Assembly: GCA_023443455.1 (NCBI GenBank)
Contig: JAEZUE010000013.1
Location: 1-22,926 of the forward strand
Direction: 5' to 3'
Source: Verrucomicrobiota bacterium
Lineage (GTDB): Bacteria > Verrucomicrobiota > Verrucomicrobiia > Opitutales > Opitutaceae
DNA: 22,926 nt
Shown here: positions 10,081 through 16,779 of the stretch, piece after piece
Position numbering within the stretch: position 1 is the stretch's first letter
Layout of the letters: the number at the start of each line of letters is the position of its first letter
Made by a program: the position numbers and the translations under genes
The notes under the pieces: generated by a model
The model's input: the letters and a program-made list of their open reading frames with translations, nothing else
The model's database searches: none
Told to the model about the DNA's origin: nothing

Positions 10081-10883
10081 TCCCGCCCCCTCCTCCCCCA
10101 TCCGGACGGCCGCCGCTCGACGAGCCGCAGCAACGCGAGGCCACCCGCCTCTCCGTCGAGACCGGACTGCTCCTGCTGCAGCACGGCGCGGAGAGCGCCC
10201 TCGTCGAGAACCTCACCCGCCGCCTCGCCCTCGCGCTCGGCGTGCCGCGCGCCGAGGTTGCGCTGCTGGCCAACGCCGTCGTCGTCACCACCCTCAGCGA
10301 GGGCCACTGCATCACCACGGTGCGCCGCAACGAGGACCGCGGCATCAACATGCACATGGTCACCGAGGTGCAGCGGGCCGTGCTCGCCGCCGAGGACGGC
10401 AAACTCGACACCGCCGCCTACCGGGCCCGGCTCGATGCCATCAAGCCGCTGCGCTACCCGCGTTGGCTGGTGTCGGTTGTCATCGGCCTGTCCTGCGCCT
10501 GCTTCGCCCGGCTGGGCAACGCCGATTTCGCCAGCTGCGCCGTGGCGCTCGTCGCCGCCGGCGTGGCGATGTACGCCCGCCTCCACCTCGCCCGCCTCCA
10601 CTTCAACCCGATGCTCAACTTCTTCGTCACCGGGTTCATCGCCACCTCGGTCGCCGGCCAGGGCCTGATCTACGGCATCGGCGCCCACCCGAAGACCGCG
10701 ATGGCCAGCTGCGTGCTCCTGCTCGTCCCCGGGTATCCGCTCATCAACTGCGTGGCGGACATGGTGAAGGGCTACATCAACACCGGGTTGGCGCGCGGCA
10801 TGTACGCCATCCTGCTCTCGGCCGGCGCCTGCGCCGGGATCCTGCTCGCGATGAACGTCTGGAAAGTCTGGGCCTGGCTATGA
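10077..10883 (+). CDS. yjjP: YjjP-like subunit of a split ThrE-family transporter
   Basis: A 268-residue protein of the ThrE/DUF1212 family, close in size to E. coli YjjP (256). A Pro-rich start precedes a soluble region of about 100 residues with the family segment TGLLLLQHGAESALVENLTRRLALALG. About five membrane helices follow (from PRWLVSVVIGL near residue 128 to the C-terminus), including PKTAMASCVLLLVPGYPLINCVADM. The family includes threonine/serine exporters in actinobacteria and the E. coli YjjPB pair, reported to act in succinate export. Both ends overlap neighbours by ATGA, so it is translated with cbiB and its partner. Substrate cannot be told from sequence; threonine and succinate are the leading ideas. 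Confidence 0.82.
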   Translation: MIPPPPPPSGRPPLDEPQQREATRLSVETGLLLLQHGAESALVENLTRRLALALGVPRAEVALLANAVVVTTLSEGHCITTVRRNEDRGINMHMVTEVQRAVLAAEDGKLDTAAYRARLDAIKPLRYPRWLVSVVIGLSCACFARLGNADFASCAVALVAAGVAMYARLHLARLHFNPMLNFFVTGFIATSVAGQGLIYGIGAHPKTAMASCVLLLVPGYPLINCVADMVKGYINTGLARGMYAILLSAGACAGILLAMNVWKVWAWL

Positions 10884-11347
10884 ACCTCCTCCTCGCAACC
10901 CTCCAGCAGATGCTGCTGGCCGCGATCCCCGCGGTCGGCTTCGCCATGGTCTTCCACGTGCCGGCGCGCATCCTCTCGTTCTGCGCGGCCGGCGGGGCCC
11001 TCGGCCGCGGCCTGCGCTACCTCCTCCACGAGGGCGCCGGCCTGCCGATCGAGTGGAGCACGCTCCTCGCCGCCGCGGTCGTCAGCCTGATCGGCGTCGC
11101 CGTCGCGCAGCGCCTGCGCGCCCACCCGAAGGTCTTCACCGTCGCCGCCATGATCCCGATGATACCGGGCGTGCCGCTCTTCACCGCGCTGCTCGCGTTG
11201 GCGCAGATCCAGAAGACCGGCGCCACCGACGAACTGCTCTCGGTGGTGGTCACCCAAGGCCTCAAGGCCGGCTTCATCGTCGCCGCGCTCGCCGTCGGCC
11301 TCGCCGTGCCCGGCCTGCTCTTCTATCGCCGCCGGCCCGTGGTCTGA
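10880..11347 (+). CDS. yjjB: YjjB-like small membrane subunit of the ThrE-family transporter
   Basis: A 155-residue, almost wholly hydrophobic protein of the ThrE_2/DUF3815 family, matching the size of E. coli YjjB (157). About four or five helices are visible. Between them lie the basic AQRLRAHPKVFTVAAMIPMIPGVPLF stretch, whose Pro-Gly motif is typical of the family, and a VVTQGLKAGFIVAALAVGLAVPGLLF C-terminal helix. In single-chain ThrE proteins this unit is fused behind the YjjP-like part. Here the two are separate genes overlapping by ATGA. A repeat element separates it from cobU. Confidence 0.82.
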   Translation: MNLLLATLQQMLLAAIPAVGFAMVFHVPARILSFCAAGGALGRGLRYLLHEGAGLPIEWSTLLAAAVVSLIGVAVAQRLRAHPKVFTVAAMIPMIPGVPLFTALLALAQIQKTGATDELLSVVVTQGLKAGFIVAALAVGLAVPGLLFYRRRPVV

Positions 11348-11371
11348 GCGATGGGTCGGCCCAACAGCCAA

Positions 11372-11456
11372 GTAGGTCCGGTCTCCGACCGGACTCCTCC
11401 GGCCCCGCCCGCTCCCCGGCCCGAGTCCGACCGAACCGGTCACAGACCGGTCCTAC
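11372..11456. repeat. 85-bp inverted-repeat element between yjjB and cobU
   Basis: The ends are inverted (GTAGG at 11372, CCTAC at 11452). Each arm is itself a hairpin: GTCCGGTC-TCC-GACCGGAC (11376-11394) and ACCGGTC-ACA-GACCGGT (11435-11451). The middle carries the CCGCCCGCTCCC 12-mer (11405-11416) shared with the arrays at 59-274 and 4686-5098. The text after the third array copy (5098 onward) and at 29-60 resembles the arms of this element. It fills most of the 125-nt gap, and no terminator T-run is present. Confidence 0.82.
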
Positions 11457-11472
11457 TCTTCTGACCTCCACC

Positions 11473-11988
11473 ATGGGACGTCTCGTCTTCCTCACCGGCC
11501 CCGTGCGCAGCGGCAAGAGCCGCCTCGCCGTCGACCTCGCCAAGAGCTGGGGGCCCGACGTGGTCTTCGTCGCCACGTATCGACCCAACACCGACGACCC
11601 GGAGATGGACGACCGCGTGCGCCGCCACCGGGCCGAACGTCCGCATTGGCGCACGCTCGAGGCCCCGGGCGACGCCGCCACCGGCTTGGCCGCGCTCAAC
11701 CCGCCGCCCTCCGGCGTGGTGCTCGACTGCCTCACCCTGTGGCTGAGCGACCGCTTCGAACGCGAGGACGAAGCCATCCTCACGGAATGGACACGCCAGC
11801 TCGACGCCTTCCACGCCGCCCCCTGGCCGACGGTCGTCGTCGGCAACGAGATCGGCTGGAGCCCGGTCCCCGAGTCGGCGCCGCTGCGCCGTTTCCGCGA
11901 CCTCGCCGGCTGGCTCGCCCAAAACACCGCGGCCGCGGCCGACGAGGCCTGGCTGCTCGTCGCCGGATGCCCGGTACGCCTGAAATGA
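11473..11988 (+). CDS. cobU: Adenosylcobinamide kinase / adenosylcobinamide-phosphate guanylyltransferase CobU
   Basis: A bifunctional enzyme that phosphorylates adenosylcobinamide with NTP and then activates it as the GDP derivative. It has 171 residues. The P-loop GPVRSGKS is at 9-16. The DPEMDDRVRRHRAERPHW segment places His52 at the position guanylylated in Salmonella CobU (His46). LDCLTLWLSD and VGNEIGWSPVPE...RRFRDLAGWLAQ are family signatures, and the C-terminus VAGCPVRLK is typical. The kinase activity lets the cell use imported cobinamide. The ATG at 11473 follows the repeat element without a clear Shine-Dalgarno; the stop overlaps cobT (ATGA at 11985). Confidence 0.95.
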   Translation: MGRLVFLTGPVRSGKSRLAVDLAKSWGPDVVFVATYRPNTDDPEMDDRVRRHRAERPHWRTLEAPGDAATGLAALNPPPSGVVLDCLTLWLSDRFEREDEAILTEWTRQLDAFHAAPWPTVVVGNEIGWSPVPESAPLRRFRDLAGWLAQNTAAAADEAWLLVAGCPVRLK

Positions 11989-13055
11989 TTCACATGTCCT
12001 GGACCACCCCGCACATCCTCCCCCTCGCCAAGGAGCTCACGCCCGCCCTGCAGGCGCGCATCGACAACAAGACCAAGCCGCCGGGCGCACTCGGCCGGCT
12101 CGAAGAGATCGCGCTCCAGCTCGGCCTGATCCAGCGCACCACGCACCCGAAGCTGGTCGCGCCCCACGTGCTCGTTTTCGCCGGGGACCACGGATTCGCC
12201 CGGGAAGGCGTGAGCCCGTTCCCGCCGGAAGTGACCCCGCAGATGGTGCTCAACTTCCTCGCCGGCGGCGCCGGCATCAACGTGCTCGCGCGCCAGGCCG
12301 GCCTCGCGCTGAAGGTGATCGACGCCGGTGTCGCCACCGACCTGCCCGCCCACCCCGACCTGCTGCCGCTGAAGGTCCGCCTCGGCACGCGCAACGCCCT
12401 CGAGGAGCCGGCCCTCACCGCCGAGGAGGTCGTGCTCTGCCTCGAACGCGGCGCGCAGGTCGTGCGCTCCCTCGCCGCCCAGCATGGCACCAACGCCATC
12501 CTCCCGGGCGAGATGGGCATCGGCAATTCCGCCGCCGCGGCGCTCATCTACAGTGCCCTCACCGGCCGCTCCATCGACGAGTGCACCGGCCGCGGCGCGG
12601 GCCACAACGACACCGGACTCGCCCGCAAACGCGAGATCCTCCAGCGCGTGCAGCGACGCCACGGCGCGGTCTGCGATCCGCTCGCGGCCCTCGCCGCGTA
12701 CGGCGGTTGCGAGATCGCCATGATGACCGGCGCCATGCTCGAAGCCGCCTCGCGCCGCATGCTCGTCATGGTCGACGGCTTCATCGCCACCGCCTCCGCC
12801 CTCGTCGCCGCGCGTCTGGCGCCCGGCGTGGTCGACTACTTCGTCTTCGCCACCGCCTCGGGCGACGGTCCGCACCGCGTGGCCGTCGAGGCGCTCGGCG
12901 GCAAGCCGCTGCTCGACCTGGGGCTCAAGCTCGGCGAAGCCACCGGTGCCGCCATGGCCTGGCCGATCGTGAAGGCCGCCGTCGCCTTCCTCGACGAGAT
13001 GGCGACCTTCGAGTCCGCCGGTGTCAGCGAACGCTCCGGGGCCACGCCGGCGTGA
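11985..13055 (+). CDS. cobT: Nicotinate-nucleotide:dimethylbenzimidazole phosphoribosyltransferase CobT
   Basis: Makes the alpha-ribazole phosphate lower ligand by moving phosphoribose from nicotinate mononucleotide to a benzimidazole-type base. It has 356 residues, the usual length. Signatures are NKTKPPGALGRLE, FAGDHGFAREGVSPFP, GEMGIGNSAAAA, GRGAGHNDTGLARK and LGEATGAAMAW. In the last, Glu318 matches the catalytic Glu317 of the Salmonella enzyme (GEGTGA in most, GEATGA here). The ATG at 11985 overlaps the cobU stop and was preferred over the ATG at 11994. No BluB for making dimethylbenzimidazole is in the window. The end overlaps cobS (GTGA). Confidence 0.95.
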   Translation: MIHMSWTTPHILPLAKELTPALQARIDNKTKPPGALGRLEEIALQLGLIQRTTHPKLVAPHVLVFAGDHGFAREGVSPFPPEVTPQMVLNFLAGGAGINVLARQAGLALKVIDAGVATDLPAHPDLLPLKVRLGTRNALEEPALTAEEVVLCLERGAQVVRSLAAQHGTNAILPGEMGIGNSAAAALIYSALTGRSIDECTGRGAGHNDTGLARKREILQRVQRRHGAVCDPLAALAAYGGCEIAMMTGAMLEAASRRMLVMVDGFIATASALVAARLAPGVVDYFVFATASGDGPHRVAVEALGGKPLLDLGLKLGEATGAAMAWPIVKAAVAFLDEMATFESAGVSERSGATPA

Positions 13056-13813
13056 GTATCCTGCGACAGGAACTGCGCACGCTCGCCGGCGCGCTGGCGT
13101 TCTTCACCCGCCTGCCGTTGCCGGCGAGCCTCGAACTCGGCGCGCCGGACCTGCAGCGGGCGATCACCTATTTCCCGCTCTGCGGCGCCGTCGTCGGCGC
13201 CGTATCCGGGATCGTGTGGTGGCTCGCCGCGCTGGTCTGGCCGCCTGCCATCGCGACCGGGTTCGCCATCGTCGCCTCGGTGATCCTCACCGGCGCGCTG
13301 CACGAGGACGGCTGGGCCGATGTCTGCGACGGCTTCGGTGGCGGCCACACGAAGGCCCGCGTGCTCGAGATCATGAAGGACTCGCGCATCGGCGCGTACG
13401 GCGTGATCGGGCTGGTCCTGATGGTCGGCCTCAAATGGCAAGCACTCGCCGCGTTTCCCGCCACGCTCGCGACCCCGGCCTTCGTGGCGGCGCACGCGCT
13501 CAGCCGCGGCCTGTCCGCCTCGTTGATGGCCACGCTGGATTACGTGCGTCCCAACGGACCGTCGAAGGCGCGCGCGCTGATCGTGCGCCTCCAGGGAGGG
13601 CGGCTGGTGTTCGTCGTGCTCAGTTCTCTGCTACCGCTTCTGTTCCTGCCTCCCGCCGCGTGCTGGACCATTCCCGCACTGGTCGCGCTGCGTCTCGTGC
13701 TGGCCCGCTGGTTCCGGCACCGCATCGGCGGCTACACCGGCGACTGCCTCGGCGCCGCCCAGCAGCTCGGAGAGCTGGTCTGCTATCTGGTGCTGCTCGG
13801 ACTGCCGTCTTGA
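13052..13813 (+). CDS. cobS: Adenosylcobinamide-GDP ribazoletransferase (cobalamin synthase) CobS
   Basis: A membrane enzyme that joins adenosylcobinamide-GDP to alpha-ribazole (phosphate), the last assembly reaction. It has 253 residues. LAGALAFFTRLPLP is at 11-24, and the metal-binding acidic motif GALHEDGWADVCDGFGGG at 81-98 (usually GALHxDGLADxxDG). MKDSRIGAYGVIGL follows at 108-121, and GGYTGDCLGAAQQLGE near the C-terminus. Six or so hydrophobic helices are visible. The GTG start at 13052 overlaps the cobT stop, which fixes it. CobT and CobS products act in sequence with CobC. Confidence 0.95.
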   Translation: MSILRQELRTLAGALAFFTRLPLPASLELGAPDLQRAITYFPLCGAVVGAVSGIVWWLAALVWPPAIATGFAIVASVILTGALHEDGWADVCDGFGGGHTKARVLEIMKDSRIGAYGVIGLVLMVGLKWQALAAFPATLATPAFVAAHALSRGLSASLMATLDYVRPNGPSKARALIVRLQGGRLVFVVLSSLLPLLFLPPAACWTIPALVALRLVLARWFRHRIGGYTGDCLGAAQQLGELVCYLVLLGLPS

Positions 13814-13844
13814 ACGCCGCGCCCGCTCCGGCCAAGTGTGGCGC

Positions 13845-14342
13845 ATGTTCATCAAGGTGTTCACCACCGGCGGTACGATCGACAAGATCTACTTCGACCG
13901 GCTGAGCGAGTTCCAGGTCGGCGACCCGGCGATCACCCGCATGCTCGAGCCGGTCCACCCGGCCTTCGAGTGGGCGGTGGAGGTCGTGTTCCGCAAGGAC
14001 AGTCTCGATCTCACCGACGACGACCGGGCGCTCCTCCGGGCGAAGATCGCCGCGGGTCCCGCGGATAGGATCCTCGTAACCCACGGCACTGATACCATGC
14101 GGGAGACCGCGCAGGCGCTCGCCGGCATTCCCGCGAAGACGATTGTGCTCACCGGCGCCCTCGCCCCCGCCCGCTTCAACGACAGCGACGCCGTCTTCAA
14201 CGTCGGCTTCGCCCTCGCCTGCGTGCAGACGCTTCCGCCGGGCGTGCACCTCGCGATGAACGGCACCGTCTTCGACCCGTTCCGCGTTCGGAAAAACCGG
14301 GTACGGAACACGTTCGAAGATCCGGAAGCGACCGCAGGCTGA
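13845..14342 (+). CDS. Short asparaginase-domain protein
   Basis: A 165-residue protein that contains only the N-terminal catalytic domain of the asparaginase/glutaminase family (full enzymes are about 330). Active-site elements are intact: Thr11 in TTGGTI, Thr82-Asp83 in THGTDT, and Lys150 in FRVRKN, matching Thr12, Thr89-Asp90 and Lys162 of E. coli enzyme II. The C-terminal domain, which supplies part of the neighbouring active site, is missing. Similar short proteins exist as a family, so this is not obviously a truncation. The ATG at 13845 was preferred to a GTG at 13836. It sits between cobS and cobC, 31 nt and 25 nt from each. True amidase activity and substrate are unknown. Confidence 0.75.
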   Translation: MFIKVFTTGGTIDKIYFDRLSEFQVGDPAITRMLEPVHPAFEWAVEVVFRKDSLDLTDDDRALLRAKIAAGPADRILVTHGTDTMRETAQALAGIPAKTIVLTGALAPARFNDSDAVFNVGFALACVQTLPPGVHLAMNGTVFDPFRVRKNRVRNTFEDPEATAG

Positions 14343-14367
14343 TGGTCCGCGTTCCACTTTCGGACCA
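14343..14367 (+). promoter_or_regulatory. Hairpin filling the gap before cobC
   Basis: TGGTCCG (14343-14349) and CGGACCA (14361-14367) are perfect inverted repeats around an 11-nt loop. They occupy exactly the space between the preceding stop codon and the cobC ATG. The stem abuts the start codon and leaves no room for a separate Shine-Dalgarno. It could restrain initiation until ribosomes finishing the upstream gene melt it. There is no T-run. Confidence 0.55.
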
Positions 14368-14889
14368 ATGAACGTCCTGCTGCTCCGCCATACCCGAGTC
14401 GCGATCCCCGCCGGGCTCTGCTACGGCTGGACCGACGTGCCGCTCGCCGCGAGCTTCGCGGACGAGGCCGCGGCCGTGAAAAACGCTCTGCCTTGGACTC
14501 CGGACGAGATCCGCTCCAGCCCCGCCGCCCGCTGTCGCCAACTCGCGGCGACGCTGACCGCCGACCCGGTGCACATCGAGCCGCGTCTCGCCGAAATGCA
14601 CATGGGCGAGTGGGAGAACCGCCGCTGGGACGAACTCTCGGGCCCGGTCCACCAAGCCTGGATGGCCGACCCGTGGGGCACTCGCGCACCCGGGGGCGAA
14701 AACTCCGCCGACCTGCTCGCCCGCGTCGCCGCGCTGCGCGACGAGATCCTCGGGGCCAAGCCCGAGCGACTGCTGCTCGTCTGCCACGCCGGGGTGATCC
14801 GCGCGTGGCGCAGCCTCGCCGAGAACCGTCCGCTCCCCGACCTCTTCAACGAGCCCGTCCCCTTCGGCTCGCTGACGGAGGCGCGGTGA
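14368..14889 (+). CDS. cobC: Alpha-ribazole phosphatase CobC (histidine phosphatase family)
   Basis: Removes the 5' phosphate from alpha-ribazole phosphate or adenosylcobalamin phosphate in loop assembly. It has 173 residues of the phosphoglycerate-mutase-like fold. The catalytic Arg7-His8 (LLLRHT; most members have RHG or RHA) is present, with SSPAARCRQLA around Arg55, acid LAEMHMGEWE near Glu76, and His140 in VCHAGVIRAW. The GLCYGWTDVPL stretch is typical of CobC rather than general mutases. It is the last recognisable cobalamin gene of the block and is followed by 292 nt without a supported gene. Confidence 0.88.
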   Translation: MNVLLLRHTRVAIPAGLCYGWTDVPLAASFADEAAAVKNALPWTPDEIRSSPAARCRQLAATLTADPVHIEPRLAEMHMGEWENRRWDELSGPVHQAWMADPWGTRAPGGENSADLLARVAALRDEILGAKPERLLLVCHAGVIRAWRSLAENRPLPDLFNEPVPFGSLTEAR

Positions 14890-15181
14890 CGCGGAGCGGC
14901 CTCGCCCGCCCGCGACAGCCGTTCCAGAAACGTCCAAATTCCACGAAAACGTTGCTGGATCGCGACCAGCGCCCCGTGTCTCGATCGGAAGCAATAGCCC
15001 GGAGGGAAGCCCCGGATCGGCCAGCGTCACAGAATCAAGGTGACGTCGCCACTCGACGGGCTGCAACTGGGGCACAAGGTGCGCGAGCGAGGCATCGGGC
15101 CATGCGACCGCCGGTCCCCGGAATCCGCCGCCGGGAAACCGACGCTTGAAAAGCGCGGGGGTTCCGCCTCGTTGTCGGCGA
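14890..15181. other. 292-nt gap after cobC, no supported gene
   Basis: No tRNA, riboswitch core or intrinsic terminator was recognised. A small hairpin GCTGG/CCAGC (14954-14970, loop ATCGCGA) occurs without a T-run. A minus-strand frame is open across the whole gap, but it continues unbroken as antisense of cobC and has no clear start or ribosome site, so it is not called. The gap base composition is slightly less GC-rich at 14930-14960. Confidence 0.5.
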
Positions 15182-16309
15182 ATGTTTTTCATCATCGTTC
15201 TGAGCATCTGGGCCGCGGTGCATCTGCACGTCGGCTGGCGCGTCGCCGGTCTGCCGTGGATCGCCGCGCATATCGGCGGTCGCACGGTCGGCATCGCCTT
15301 CTTGCTGCTGTGGGCGAGCTATCCGGCGGCACGGATCCTCGCCGCGCGGGGGCTGCACGGAATCGCCGGACCGATCGAGCTGCTCGGCAGCCTCTGGATC
15401 GGCGTGCTGTTCCTGCTGTTCGCCGCGCTGATCGCCGCGGAGGTGGCAACGCTCGGCGGATGGTTGTTTGCGCGCGCCGCACCGGCGATCCGCAGCGTGG
15501 CCACGATGGCCGGTCTGGCGATGGCGTCGGTCGCCGCCGTGCAAGGGCTCCGGGCACCGGTGATCCGCGAGCACGAGGTCCCGCTGCCCGGGCTCCCGGC
15601 CGCTCTCGACGGCACCCGCCTCGCGGTCCTCACCGACACCCACCTGGGCACGCTCATCGGCGGCGGCTGGCTCGCGGCCCGTATCCAACAGGTTGAATCA
15701 CTGCAACCCGACGCGATCCTGATCGCGGGCGACCTCGTCGACTCCGACCTGGACGGTGCGACCGCGCTGCAACCGCTCCTCGCCGAACTGCGCGCACCGC
15801 TCGGCACCTGGGTGGTGCTGGGCAACCACGATGTCTACGCAGGGGTCGGCCGCGTGCTCGGCTTCGCCGAGGGCGCCGGGCTGCACGTGCTGCGCAACCG
15901 GCACGCGGAACTGGCCCCGGGCCTGATCGTTGCCGGTATCGACGATCCGGCCACACTGCGCCGCCGCGCCGGCCTCAACGCCGACAACCGCCTCGACGAC
16001 GCCCTCGCCGGCATCCCGACCTCCGCCGCCACGATCCTGCTCGCCCACACGCCCGACAGTCACACCGCCGCGGACGCCGCCGCGGCCGGCGTGGGCCTGA
16101 TGCTCTCCGGCCACACGCACGGCGGCCAGATCTGGCCGTTCTCCTACCTGGTCGCACGGCGCTACCCGCTGCTGGCCGGCCGCTACGACGTGGGGGCGAT
16201 GGCTGTCCTGGTCTGTCGCGGCACCGGAACCTGGGGGCCGCGGATGCGGCTCTGGCGCCCCGGCGAAATCCTGCTGGTCACACTACGCTCGCCCAAGGCC
16301 GCGCGCTGA
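15182..16309 (+). CDS. Membrane-anchored metallophosphoesterase (YaeI/YkuE type)
   Basis: A calcineurin-like phosphoesterase of 375 residues with a membrane N-terminus. Four hydrophobic segments (about 3-15, 36-50, 66-90 and 104-120) precede the catalytic domain. Metal-ligand motifs follow in order: DTHLG (Asp152, His154), GDLVD (183-187), GNHD (214-217), LAHTPD (His289) and GHTHGGQ (310-316). This is the set seen in YaeI/YkuE-like proteins, where substrates include UDP-diacylglucosamine or cyclic nucleotides in various members; the substrate here is unknown. The ATG at 15182 was preferred because the first helix begins there; a TTG at 15146 would add 12 polar residues. It is separated from the cobalamin block and probably unrelated to it. 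Confidence 0.85.
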   Translation: MFFIIVLSIWAAVHLHVGWRVAGLPWIAAHIGGRTVGIAFLLLWASYPAARILAARGLHGIAGPIELLGSLWIGVLFLLFAALIAAEVATLGGWLFARAAPAIRSVATMAGLAMASVAAVQGLRAPVIREHEVPLPGLPAALDGTRLAVLTDTHLGTLIGGGWLAARIQQVESLQPDAILIAGDLVDSDLDGATALQPLLAELRAPLGTWVVLGNHDVYAGVGRVLGFAEGAGLHVLRNRHAELAPGLIVAGIDDPATLRRRAGLNADNRLDDALAGIPTSAATILLAHTPDSHTAADAAAAGVGLMLSGHTHGGQIWPFSYLVARRYPLLAGRYDVGAMAVLVCRGTGTWGPRMRLWRPGEILLVTLRSPKAAR

Positions 16310-16404
16310 ACCGCATCGATTCGGTTGCCGTCGACCGACGAGCGACCAGGCCTCCACCAACGCGATCCTCCGCGCGATCGAGCTGTGACGGCCGAGAGCC
16401 CCGC

Positions 16405-16441
16405 AAAAAAAAGCCTGCGCACCGGACGGCGCGCAGGCTTT
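16405..16441 (-). terminator. Intrinsic terminator of the small minus-strand gene
   Basis: Read on the minus strand, a stem of 11 pairs (AAAGCCTGCGC with GCGCAGGCTTT, loop of 10) is followed by a run of eight T (plus-strand A-run 16405-16412). This is a strong Rho-independent terminator in that direction, 29 nt past the stop of the small reading frame. On the plus strand only three T follow, so it may weakly end the phosphoesterase transcript too. Confidence 0.88.
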
Positions 16442-16469
16442 GGAAGTATCGGCTGAAACGCAGCGGGGA

Positions 16470-16595
16470 TCAGGCTGCGGCGAGCGCCTCGAGGTGCTCA
16501 CAGAAGACCGCCTCGCCCGCAGACACGCGGGCCAAGAGCTCTTCGGCCAAAGTATCGGTGAGGTGATCCCAGAAGAAAGCAGTTACTGAGTTCAT
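16470..16595 (-). CDS. Possible 41-residue acidic small protein
   Basis: A minus-strand frame from ATG (16595) to TGA encodes 41 residues starting MNSVTAFFWDHL and ending LEALAAA. It has seven acidic residues and one Arg, and its middle could be an amphipathic helix. Support comes mainly from the strong terminator 29 nt downstream, which implies transcription on this strand with no other gene to serve. No clear Shine-Dalgarno is visible. An AT-rich TTTATAT stretch about 20 nt upstream could belong to a promoter. The frame is open further upstream but with poor composition. The alternative is a non-coding RNA of about 200 nt. No family is recognised. Confidence 0.45.
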   Translation of the reverse strand: MNSVTAFFWDHLTDTLAEELLARVSAGEAVFCEHLEALAAA

Positions 16596-16652
16596 AAGTC
16601 GGTGCACCGGATATAAACGACCCGTGCAACAAACGCGAGACGACGGGGCGAC

Positions 16653-16675
16653 TTTCTCGCGAAAAAAACGAGAAA
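16653..16675. promoter_or_regulatory. Inverted repeat between the small gene and the POT gene
   Basis: TTTCTCG (16653-16659) and CGAGAAA (16669-16675) form a perfect 7-bp inverted repeat around a 9-nt A-rich spacer. It lies in the 184-nt divergent region, 104 nt before the transporter start. It could be an operator or an RNA hairpin. The symmetry is seen; function is a guess. Confidence 0.35.
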
Positions 16676-16779
16676 TCCACGCGGCTCGCCGCCACGGTCG
16701 CCAGACCGAGATTCCGGGCGCGAAAACCCCGCTCGCCTTTTCCCTCGCCCACCGGCACGGCTCCGGCTTACTCGCGCGC

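Noticed and set aside
11274..12875. 533-codon minus-strand frame opposite cobU and cobT
   Set aside because: Low-complexity shadow; CobU and CobT are complete on the plus strand.
14197..15294. Minus-strand frame across cobC and the following gap
   Set aside because: No stop at the gap edge, no ribosome site, and most of it is antisense to cobC.
16624..16779. N-terminal extension of the POT transporter
   Set aside because: Fifty-two Arg-rich residues before the family N-terminus, overlapping the inverted repeat; the ATG at 16780 fits the family.
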